64,000 nt of DNA, taken from contig CAJNDS010002203.1 in assembly GCA_905221605.1 (NCBI GenBank), positions 51,001 to 115,000 on the forward strand. Direction: 5' to 3'. Below, piece after piece: positions 1 to 9,867 of this stretch. Under the pieces are notes generated by a model, which worked only from the letters and a program-made list of their open reading frames with translations, did no database searches and had not been told where the DNA came from. The stretch's first letter is position 1; each line of letters opens with the position of its first letter. Source of the stretch: Symbiodinium natans. Its lineage: Eukaryota; Sar; Dinophyceae; Suessiales; Symbiodiniaceae. A program made the position numbers and the translations under genes.

Positions 1-3000
1 AGGACTTTGGGCTTGGGGTTCAGGATCTGCCCTAAACCTTAAACCCTAAACCCTAAACCCTCAACCCTCAACCCTAAACCTTAAACCCTGAACCCTAAAC
101 CCTAAACCCTAAACTGCTGAGGCTCTGGCTCAGGGACTTCGACTCCAACAGCTGGAGTTCGGAGCTCAGGGATATAGAGAGCTCTGGGAAACAACAGCTG
201 CGGCGGCTTGAGTCTAAATCCTAAACCCTAAACCCTAAACCCTAAAGCCCTAAGCCCTAAGCCCTAAACCCTAAACCCTAAACCCTAAAGCCCTAAGTCT
301 CCATCCCCCCAAATACCCTAAGCCTCACGATTTTCCGGTGGCAGAGGTGGGCAGCACCATCTGTGGCTTTGCGTTTCAAGTGGCTTGGGTAGTCATTGGT
401 GCTCGCCGTCTGGATGTTTAGTCTCTGGTTGAGTCCCTATACACCCTTAACCCTAAGCCCTTATAAACCCTAAACCCTAAACCCTAAACCCCAAACCTCA
501 ACCCTAGACCCGTAACCTGTAACCCTAAGCCCTACACCCTAAACCCTAAACCCTAAAGCCTAAGCCCACTGAACTTAGTAGGCCTGTGCGGTCTCTATGT
601 GCAGACCAGTTGAGAGCCACAGGTGCTACTTGGGTATGAGCCTTGAAGGTTTGTTTTTGTAGGGTTTAGGGTTTAGGGTTTAAGGTTTAAGGTTTAGGGT
701 ACAGGGTTTAGGACCCACGTGCAAGAGGAGCTTGCTGAGGAACAACCCTGATGGCGGGAAGCTATCAGAGGCTTCGTGCAGTCCTTCTCGCTCCACGGCG
801 TCGCCTTTCAAGGCGTCGGTAACCCTCAAGCCCCATAAACCCTAAACCTAAACCCTTTTGCATGAACCCTAACCCTAAACCCTAAACCCTAAACCCTAAA
901 CCCTAAACCCTAAACCCTAAACCCTAAAGCCTAAACCCTTAAACCCTTAAACCCCTAAACCCTTAAACCCTAAACCCTTAAACCCTTAAACCCTGAAACC
1001 CTACAATGCCCTTGCCAACCCAAGACCCCTCGACTTTGAAGCCCTAAGTCGGGGCTTTCGTGAAGACTGCCTTCGTGGACTGGCCCTTAACCGGTTTAGG
1101 GTTTTAGGTTTTAGGGTTTAGGGTTTAGGGAGGGTTTAGGGTTAACCAAGTATTAATTTTGGGACGTTCCGCATACTAACAGTCCTGAATTAGGGGTTAT
1201 AATGGGGTTCTATAGCCCCTATTAAGCACTGTTGCGTAGTAGAACGGGGGGGGAACATCCCAGTACTGATTGCTTAAGAAGCCCCAAAAACCACTAGAAG
1301 AATCTTAACCCCTCCCCGCCCACCCCGACTCTCTGGTTGAACCCTGGTCTTCTGATCTTCGAAAGCCGAAAGCGAACTGGCCCTAGCAGCCCCCTCCCCC
1401 ACACAAAACCAAGAAACCAACCCCCCTAAAGACACCCGCCCCTAAACCCTAAACCCTAGACCGATGGAAAAACACACGATAGAATCTATAGACGACGGCT
1501 TGCACGGCTGAGAGGATCACAGAGGCTCAAGTTCCGCGACAACTCGAAAAGCACACCGGGAACTCCCTAAACTCCCTAACCTCCCGAAACCCCCTTATTG
1601 CCATAAACCCTAAACCCTAAACCCGAAACCCTAAATCCTAAACCCCAAAACCCTAAACCCTCACCCGGGCGTCCCTGCGGAGGAGCTGCGAGCGCTCACT
1701 GAACACCTCCAGGAGCCGCGCCTCAGGGGTCTCAGGGTCTCTAGGCCCAAGAGTGGGGTTAGGGTTTAGGGTTTAGGGTTTAGGGGTTAAGGCTTAGGGC
1801 TTAGGGCTTAGGGCTTAGGGTCTAGGGTCTAGGGTTTAGGGTTTAGGTTTTAGGGTTCAGGGTTTAGGGTTTAGGGTTTAGGGTTTACGGTGTTGTAGGT
1901 ATTTCTTCGTTTGTAATCTGGTCGCACAGAAACCACATTCAAAAAAAATGGGGGTTGGTTACTTCAGAAAGAAACCTAGAACCACAAATACAAAAAAAGG
2001 GTATTACTGGGCTACGAAGGCAGTGGTTTCAGGCTGCTTCAGGCTGCGCGAAGGCAATGGGTTGAGGCTGCCCCGAGATGTTGTCGGTGTAAAAACTGCT
2101 GGTCGTGGCTCTTTGAGACTGACTCCGTGGCCCTCTGAATCATTATAGGGTTCTTAAGGGAGGGGGTTCAAAGGGGGTATGTAACGGGTCCCTACTACTC
2201 CCTACTCCTCCTTAAGGCTCCCTAAGCCCCCCCTCCCTTAAGTACCCTATGAAATCAGACTTCCGCTCAAAAAAGATGTACTGCTCGTTTCTGACGTGGT
2301 CTAGGGGTTGTACCTTGGACCCTTAAGGTTGCACCCTTGGGTTTCGGGGAACCTTTTTAGATCCTTGGGGTACGAGTCTTAATGCCTTGAGGTGGGGGGG
2401 GGATTAAACCCCTAAACCCGGCGGCAAAGGCCCTTCCGAAAAGCAAACATGGACCGTCGCCAAACCCTAAACCCTTAAACCTGGCCCCGTAGCCCTCAAA
2501 GGCTTCGGGGTGTAGTGGCTTAGGTTTATGGCCTAAAGGTTTTTACCAGATCGTAGAAAGGGAAGGAAGGAATGAGGTACCCTGTACAATCCCCTTTTGG
2601 GGTTTAGGGTTTAGGGGTACTTCCTCAGTAAGAACCAGTAGGTGTAGGGTTTCGGGTTGACCCCTCACCCTGGTCTGGCCCAACTCTCGGCAGACCTCCA
2701 GGCCAAGTAGCCCTGAACAAATCTCAAACCGAAGCAGGGCCTCAGTTTCGGCGCTCCGTCTTTGGGCATCCTGGAATCAACAGAAAGACTGTAGTCTCCT
2801 CCAGAACCATTACTTAAATTGGGGTTTAGGGTTTAGGGTTTAGGGTTCAGGGTTTAGGGTTTGGGGATACTGTAAATTTAAATCTGTTCTCTTGGGTGTA
2901 TAAATATAACAAACATGTAAACCTGAGTTCAGAAAGTCGAAGATTTGGGGCCCATGGCCACAGAACTCTCCAAATCAGTGCGGTTTGAACAACCCGCTTT

Positions 3001-3600
3001 ATACTGTAGCAGGAATATTTGACTGGCGTTGCTTGGTTTGGGTTGAGCTAAACCCTAAACCCTAAACCCGAAACCCCAAATCCTAAACCCCAAATCCTAA
3101 ACCCTGAAGCAATCAGGCTCGTTGGGTGCACACCTGGACTGAAGCCGTTCACGTTCACATGCTTCTGCAGGCGCACTACGAAATCTCAAGTAGAAGAGAT
3201 CGACGAAACAAAATCTGAAGGACGTACACATGCCCTCAAACCCTAAACACATGCCCTAAACCCCAAGCCCTAGATCCTAGACCCTGAACCCAAACCCCAG
3301 ACCCTAAACCCGAAGCCCTAAATCCAAAACCCTGAACCCATCTGAACCCCAAACTAGGGCTCGGGGACTGCGGGCCTGAGCGCATAGAGAAGAGGCTTGC
3401 GGTATGGGACAGCGGGGGAGGGGGGTTAGGGTTTGGGGTTTAGGGTCTAGGGGGTCTGCAGTTCAGAGAAAAAGCCACAATTGTGGAGCCCGAGTTCCTA
3501 AACACCCGTTTTGCCCCAGGTCTCTCCGGATGTGTCCGGCTGCTGCATCCAGACAAGGTCGGTACGTGTTCGACTCTTCGCCCGATTCAAGTACTGCTCT
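1..3600. other. Gene-poor telomere-repeat-rich stretch (locus 1)
   Basis: Scattered CCCTAAA and TTTAGGG arrays of both orientations are separated by 50-300 bp of GC-rich single-copy DNA. Elements recognised are at about 1163-1235, 1917-2020 and 2146-2252. No reading frame had exon-like composition with usable splice sites. It is repeated at 27875-31750 with the same content. Confidence 0.6.
2146..2252. mobile_element. ATTATAGGGTTCTTAAGGGAGG inverted-repeat element
   Basis: The left end ATTATAGGGTTCTTAAGGGA is mirrored by CCCTTAAGTACCCTATGAAAT. The locus 2 copy is at 30183-30297 and a diverged copy at about 50990-51090. Confidence 0.5.
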
Positions 3601-3604
3601 TGTC

Positions 3605-4212
3605 TTATAATGAATGGTTCAACGTACTAACATTGCGCTCTTGGGTTCTTCTTTCTTGAGGCGCATTAGAAGATGAGGGTGAGAGAAGCAAATGAAGCCC
3701 AGTTGATAAGGCGTGGCAAAACTCTCGGCAGCTTGGAAGCATCCTCTTCTGCCAAGGCGCTGGATGGGCCTCCGCCGCTTCCCTCAGCTCCTCCAGAGCT
3801 GGTGTGACTGTGATGCGCTTCGCAGCGGACTTGGCGGCGACGCTTGACGGCTCCGACACTGGCTCCGGCCGTGACAGGGCCAGGTCCCCTGTCGATTGCA
3901 GGTGTGCCAAACACCCTGAACCCTAAACCCTGAACCCGAAACCCTGAACCCTGAACCCTGAACCCTGAACCCTGAACCCTAAACCCTAAACCCTAAACCC
4001 TAAACCCTAAAGCCTAAAGCCTAAAGCCTAAAGCCTAAAGCCTAAAGCCTAAAGCCTAAAGCCTAAAGCCGAAACCCTAAACCCTACCCTAGGAGACCAC
4101 GGAGCCCGAAGCACTGCGACCGGCGCAGGTCCTGAAAGGCCTGCTTCAAGCGCTCGTCGAGGTTCGACAGCTGCTGCTGTTGTGCCTTCGCGTGGTTGGC
4201 CCTTAAGCTTTC
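3605..4212 (-). CDS. Candidate gene fragment, coiled-coil plus basic helix
   Basis: Two probable exons are 4089-4212 and 3605-3915, separated by an intron of telomere-like repeat. The first encodes a Gln-rich coiled-coil-like segment (AKAQQQQLSNLDERLKQAFQ). The second continues with SEPSSVAAKSAAKRITV and ends at a stop at 3605. Phase agrees if the intron ends at the CAG before GGTGTTTGG, but a second open frame exists in the last exon, so the reading is not certain. The same pair of exons is kept at 31759-32400. Earlier exons are not resolved. Confidence 0.4.
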
Positions 4213-4330
4213 TGTTGGTTAGTATGAGGTATCCTTTGTAATCCCTTAAAGGGTATGTATAGGGGGATATGGTACCTCATTCCCCCATTCCCTACTAGCC
4301 ATCAGCAAGCCTAAGAGCTGTTGAACATAT

Positions 4331-4441
4331 CTTGGTAGCCCAGTAACCATATCAAAACAGGGGTACCCGTTTTTGGGGTTGGTTACCCTAGACGGGAACG
4401 TTGAACCAAAAGAGGGGAAAGGTTCTTGCTGGGCTACCAAG
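4331..4441. mobile_element. CTTGGTAGCCCAGT-family MITE-like element
   Basis: The ends are perfect mates over CTTGGTAGCCCAG, and ATAT flanks both sides as a 4-bp target duplication (4327-4330 and 4442-4445). It lies between exon-like stretches on the minus strand. The locus 2 copy (about 32522-32603) has lost its central and right parts. Confidence 0.75.
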
Positions 4442-5157
4442 ATATCCCTAAATAAGGTCTCTCTCTCCCTCTCTCTCTCTCTCTCCCCTAAACCCTAAAC
4501 CCTAAACCCTAAACCCTAAACCCTAAACCCTGAACCCTAAACCCTGAACCCTAAACCCTGTCTGGGCTGCAATCATGAGGGCAAACAAGAGTCACATCTG
4601 GATGCGATCCTTAGCCGCCCGGCGGTGAGACCCCCCCACGGCCCTGAAGCCCGAGTGACTAGTCTGCTTCTTGGGCCCTGAAGGGAACCGAACTTTTTGC
4701 AAATATTATTATTATTATCAATATGATAATAACAATGATAAGAATACTAATAAAAATGATAATAATAATAATTATTATTCACATGAGCCATTCTTTCACT
4801 GGATCGTGATGACTCAAGCCATGCTTGAGCCCGGCCTGGGAGGGCTTGGACACCAAAAGCAGGGACACAGCCCCCGCTCGCACCCAAAACCCAAAACCCT
4901 AAAACCCTAAACCCCGAAACCCCGAAACCCCGAAACCACTAAACCCTAAACCCCTAAACCCCAAAACCTAAAACCCTAAAACCCCAAAACCCTAAAACCC
5001 TAAACCCTTAACCCCACCCCCAAAACCCGCTTAATCCCCTAATCTCCTAAAGCCCTAAAGCCCTAAGTAAGCCCAACGATCAAAACCCTGACGAGTTGCG
5101 GCGTGGGGTTGCCTTACCGGTGCCTATGGGGGGAGAAGTGAATGTAGGCATCCAACA

Positions 5158-5300
5158 TGGGGGGGGGGGGTACGCTTGGGAAGTAGTATAGGGATACTTG
5201 GGGCACGCTTGGGAAGTAGCATAGGGATACTTGAGGGGGGGGGGGGGGGGTACGCTTGGGAAGTAGTATAGGATGCATGGGGGGGGGGGGGGCGCTTGGG
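5158..5300. repeat. G-run minisatellite
   Basis: Three to four units of about 50 bp, each a run of 10-14 G followed by CGCTTGGGAAGTAGTATAGG. The locus 2 counterpart at 33260-33425 has different G-run lengths and unit order. Such G runs can form quadruplex structures and are prone to assembly error. Confidence 0.85.
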
Positions 5301-5713
5301 AAGCAGTATCGGGAGTGTTGTAGGGCTCAGGTACGACGCGCAGGGCACATCTGGAGATCCCATCTCGGGATCTTGATTTGACGTAGGGCTGGGGGATGCA
5401 GAGGCACATTCATACCGTGTTTCGAGAACTGTATATGTATACACCTATCTATAGCTATGACCTTCTTTTTTTGTATCTACACGCAACTATTTCTCGCAGT
5501 ACGTAACTGTGTAATTACGAACTTTAAAATAAATACATGAAGCTATATATAGCTATAACAAAAAGTACAAATAAAACTATCTACATATGATTCATGAATT
5601 GGAGCCACCCCCCAAGCCGAAGGTGCCCTGCCTGAAGGCGACTTTCATCTCCCTCGCGCGCATCCTCCAGCAGATTCTAAGGGAGCTGCCAGGGTAGAGG
5701 GGATTCGTTCGGG

Positions 5714-5850
5714 TTTAGGGTTTAGGGTTTAGGGTTTAGGGTTTAGGGTTTAGGGTTTAGGGTTTAGGGTTTAGGGTTTAGGGTTTAGGGTTTAGGGTTT
5801 AGGGTTTAGGGTTTAGGGTTTAGGGTTTAGGGTTTAGGGTTTAGGGTTCG
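5714..5850. repeat. Interstitial telomeric array, TTTAGGG sense
   Basis: About 19 nearly perfect TTTAGGG units. The matching place in locus 2 (about 34134-34148) has only two units, so the array length is unstable between duplicates. Confidence 0.95.
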
Positions 5851-6012
5851 GGTTTCGGGTGTAGGGAAAGAACAGCGGAAGGATCTAGGGTTTAGGGTGT
5901 TGAAAGGTCGGTCGTCTTCCCAAACAGACTGCAGCGAAATCTAGGTGCCCGTAATGGCGTGTCACTTGAACGTTTCGAAACCATGGCGGACCCGACAAGC
6001 AGAACCATCAAG

Positions 6013-6049
<37 letters not shown>

Positions 6050-7445
6050 CCTGGCCTTAACCCTCAAGACCCTACGGGCCTGAACGCCTAATACAGGAAC
6101 TCACTTTTGGAGGTTGTAGGGCCATTCAGCCAAAGAACACATCCATTGTGAATGCATCCAGGGTTGAGAGTTTAGGGCTTCGGGTTTAGGGAAATCCAAT
6201 ACACAGCACCCTGAAGCCAATCAACCGTCTGAAATTACCCTGAAACCCTAAACGCCAAACCCTAAACCCCTAAACCCCCCCCGCCCCCCTGGCCATTTGC
6301 CTGGACTCGCTTCCGAAGAGCGTCGATTTCCTCTCAGCAGGTCGCTTCTCTCAACACAGGCTCCTGGTGTACAGACACACACACACAGACACAGGTGGTG
6401 GGTTCGCATGTGTTGAGGGTTTAGGGTTTTAGGGTTTTAGGGTTTAGGGTTTAGGATAAGGTTGGCTTCTGGGGCTTCCAGGAAGGCCTCGCGAGTTTTC
6501 ATGGCTGCTTCGCATTAATAAGCCTATAGTAAGATGCCACAGGCCATCCCAGATGTGGAAGGGGCTGGCAGGCCTTTTTCAAAGAACTCTATGGGTAGAC
6601 GAAACCTAGTGCAAGCTATCCATGCAGTGAGGGCTGCTCTGTTATGCCCTTTTCTTTCTGTGCACTCGATCATTAAAACCCTAAACCCTAAACCCCTAAA
6701 CCCCTAAACCCTTAAACCCCTAAACCCTAAACAGGATGGTTGCTTCGCACGCCAAGAAGATGCGTCCTCCTTGAGAGGGCTCAACTCGGCTTGGAAGCCG
6801 CCTTAGCCCAAGGGCATTGCGAGTTGGCTCTGACAGGGTTGTCCCCCTACTTGGGAGTAGACCCTGGAAAACAAGTATATACCTTTTAGGTATAAGTAGC
6901 TATAGTGGGAACCAAGAACCAGAAAAAGTATCAAAGCATAGTACTCGAACACCCAGTTTAGGGTTTAGGGTTTAGGGTTTAGGGTTTAGGGTTCTTGTTT
7001 TCAGGTCTTTTTTAGCCCTGGCACCCAAGAGCCTGAGCATTAAACCGAACCCGAAACCTTTAAGCCCCAGTAGCGCAGTGCACACCGAATGCACACCAGG
7101 TTTAGGGTTTAGGGTTGAGGGTTGAGGGATTTGGGATGGGCCCACACATGAAAAACCCAGAGGAGCCAGGGCCCTGGCGCTTTGCAGTCATGAGCCTGCC
7201 ACCAGCGGCGATTGGGGTTTCGGGTTTAGGGTTTAGGGCAACGTTCTCAAGCTAGCAAGGGCCCTTGGTGCGGACCCTTGCTGTTAAAGCACTTATAGGG
7301 TTTAGGGTTCAGGACGTACCACTTCTACACTAGATGAACAGGACATGCACCGATGTCAAAGTTGCTAACTGCATTCAAGGACTCATCCACCACAGCTGCA
7401 ACAAACTATCCCACGCAGGAGCTTCCTCAAACTGATGCGTGGGGA

Positions 7446-8090
7446 TCAGCTACGGACGCGGTCTTCCGACAAGCACGACTGCGACTTCCGATTCTTGTGG
7501 GGGTTACAAGATGGTAAACTTGGTAGCCCAGTAAGCATTTTTTTCAGGGCACCCTTTTTTTGGGTTGGTTTCTTGACAAGGGAACTTTGAACCCAAAAAA
7601 GTAGGGATAAAGGGCACCACTGGGCTGCCCAAGGAGGCTCACAAAGGGCGCGCCTTGCAGCAAGCTCCCCGACTTCTTTTTGGAGGTGCTCCAGCCTCAA
7701 AGCCGTGGTTTGCTTCGATGTGGAAGGTATCAGTCCATAGCACCCAAAAAGGACACTCAAGGTATCAAGTCTGTGGCCCCCCCCGCCCCCCCCCAACCAA
7801 AAGAGACGCAAAGGCATCAAGTCTGCATCGCCCCCGCCAGTGCAACCTCACCCCAAAGACTCGTAGCTGCTCTGACATAGTTTGCTGGACCGAGGAGTAG
7901 CCTAGGAAGGAAAAAGAGTACCCTGTTTGGCTTTAAGGGGATTCAAAGGGAACCCCAACCCAAAACAGGCCTGCTCCGAGTCCTAGTTTGTGAAGGCACA
8001 GCATGCATGTGTTTGTTGCACCGGTGGACGTTTCCGAGTCGAATTCAGGCGGGAAGTCGGGCAGGAGGGGCCGAATCGCTGCGGGCGGGG
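7446..8090 (-). CDS. Candidate four-exon gene fragment, function unknown
   Basis: Four exon-like stretches read from right to left: about 7983-8085 (IRPLLPDFPPEFDSETS), 7863-7895 (TMSEQLRVFG), 7634-7720 (TALRLEHLQKEVGELAARRA) and 7446-7515, which ends at a stop. The junction between the second and third is a clean GT-AG intron with a GTGAGG donor and matching phase. Two others coincide with inverted-repeat elements (about 7880-7982 and 7519-7633) and their exact splice bases are not resolved. A helical leucine-rich segment is the only recognisable property. The locus 2 copy lies at 35600-36245. Confidence 0.4.
7519..7633. mobile_element. CTTGGTAGCCCAGT-family element inside a candidate gene
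   Basis: Inverted ends CTTGGTAGCCCAGT and ACTGGGCTGCCCAAG enclose the usual GGGCACCC...GGGTTGGTT interior. It lies between two exon-like stretches. No clear 4-bp duplication remains. The locus 2 copy is at 35673-35787. Confidence 0.65.
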
Positions 8091-8959
8091 GGCTGGGGGT
8101 GGGGGTACAGTAGTTGTACTTCAGGATGCGCACACTAGGGATAGTCGACAATCAATCCTTCTAGAAGCTTTTGACTCGGGGTCCAGACAGGACGGGCGTA
8201 GACTTGAGACCAGACAAGGCTGAAGGGATGCTTCACATGCGAGGAGCAGATTTGCAACGGGGGGTTGCGACCCCTCACTATTTGATGATGACGACGGTGA
8301 CAATGACGATGGCGACGATATTGGTGGTAACGACGAAAACCCTGACCGCGAAACTGACGAGGCAACCCTAGACTCTAAACTTCAGCAGGCAAGCTGCCAC
8401 GCTCCCCGACACCCAAATAAAACCTCCCCAATGCCCAAGCCCGCTCCACCCATCCACCCCCCCCCCCCCAAAAAAAAAAAAAAAAAAAGAACAGCCCCCT
8501 TAACCAGAAAACCTAAGCCCATCTAAGCCTCAAAGTGCCGTGGCCCAAATCTCTACAAACCCACCTTCCCCCCATGCAAACCTGCCCCCTGGAACCCTAG
8601 ACCCTAGACCCTAAACCCGCCCCTGGGGCCACCCGCTGCGCTGCGCGGCTTTGCTGGAGGCGGTGCTGGAGGTCCGTGACCTGCCCCGACCTGCACTTGG
8701 AGGTTCATGGTACTTAAGGGTTTAGGGTTTAGGGTTTAGAGCTACTACTTGGAGGTTCTTGGTACGTATAAACCAACAACAACTGTACTTATATCTGTAC
8801 TTATAACCATATTTGGCACTTACAGGGCTTATATGTGGGTTATGAGGAATTACAGTTTATACTTGGTGAGTAGGTACCATGAACCTTCAGTGCTGGGGTG
8901 CTGGAAGCTCTCGCCGGAACTCTTTGACTCCAACAACTTTGTAAGGTTTTTTCTAACTT

Positions 8960-9042
8960 ATACTAACAGTCCTTCATACGGATTGTGGTACCCTCCTATT
9001 ACAATCCCTATTAAGGACTGTTAGTATCAGGGGGAACATCCC
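8960..9042. mobile_element. ATACTAACAGTCCTTAATAGGG palindromic element
   Basis: TTATACTAACAGTCCTT is mirrored by AAGGACTGTTAGTAT about 45 bp later, followed by GGGGGAACATCCC. Related copies lie near 1163-1235, 25050-25090, 28968-29040, 37124-37206, 47430-47475 and 57385-57425. The family is short, highly palindromic and often truncated to one arm. Confidence 0.55.
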
Positions 9043-9120
9043 AAGTATTTTCTTATAAAGCTTTCGCGTGGCGGATCGCGTTGTGGATCCCCTTCAAGGA
9101 TCGGATGAGCTAGGAAACAT

Positions 9121-9235
9121 CTTAGCAGCCCCAGTAACCATATTATAATAAGGGCACCTTTTTTTTGGGTTGGTTACTTTATAAGGAACCTTGAACCCCC
9201 CAAAAAAGGGAAAAGGGTACCACTGGGCTGCCAAG
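9121..9235. mobile_element. CTTGGCAGCCCAGT-family MITE-like element
   Basis: The ends CTTAGCAGCCCCAGT and ACTGGGCTGCCAAG are inverted repeats, and ACAT flanks both sides as a 4-bp duplication. The interior has the family signature GGGTTGGTTAC, then AAAAGGGTACCACTGGG. The same element is at 37294-37409. Confidence 0.75.
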
Positions 9236-9867
9236 ACATTCTACACATCCTGCCCGTGTTGAGTGGAATCTCAGCATGGTCGACCTACTCGACACACACA
9301 CACACACACCAATCCACTGATACTAGAACATCCTGTGAAACGCGCTTCGGAGGTGTATTTCCCCCTGATCGTGGAGCAGCCCATTCGAGAAACAGCTTCG
9401 TGCCTGAGCTCAGCAACTATATCTTTGCTAGATGCTTGCTCAGACTTTGTCACGTATCACTCCAGAAACCTTGGCCACACACACGAGATGTAATCTACTC
9501 GTGTCTACCTCGACTCCTGACTCGGAAGGTCTTTCCTAGGTCCTTGCTCCAGTCTCTCAAGGCCTGCAGATGCACGGGGAATGTCGCCCGACCAGCAAAC
9601 TATTGACACGTGTGCATCGAATACTTCTAAAGCCTCGAGACCAGAACTTCAAACGCTGAATAAAGAAACTCAAGGGACTAAAGGAGGGACCCTTATAAGG
9701 GACCTTCGGGGTTGTTTGGGGGTTTTTTAGGGGCTACTTAGGTAGAAAGGGCCCAAACAAAAGGAGATATAGGGGTTCTATAGGGGAATAAGGTTCAGGA
9801 TACCTTCATTCTTGGGTCCCTCCTTATACCCCTGAAGAAACCCTAAACCCCAAACCCTAAACCTTCC

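Larger units (their letters stand above)
4700..7440. other. Gene-poor stretch with microsatellites (locus 1)
   Basis: Contains an AAT/ATT-rich tract (4690-4785), degenerate telomere-like repeat (4870-5070), the G-run minisatellite, a long C run (6012-6046) and the array at 5714-5850. The single-copy part at 6100-7440 matches 34150-35595 closely but I see no coding frame in it. Confidence 0.55.

Noticed and set aside
1-300. A chromosome end, from the telomeric repeat at the window start
   Set aside because: The arrays are short, interrupted and no denser than elsewhere, and the same sequence recurs internally at 27875.
5080-5444. Proline- and tyrosine-rich minus-strand frames
   Set aside because: They are the translation of the G-run minisatellite and change frame between loci.
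8749-9024. 91-codon plus-strand frame, identical at 36913-37188
   Set aside because: It lies across two inverted-repeat elements (TAAGTACCATGAACC type and ATACTAACAGTCC type); identity between loci reflects the segmental duplication.
9263-9493. Plus-strand frame with a protein-like segment (VYFPLIVEQPIRETASCLSS)
   Set aside because: It contains a CA microsatellite near its start, has no splice partner, and the diverged copy at 15140-15235 preserves only part. It may be 3' flank of gene A; left uncalled.
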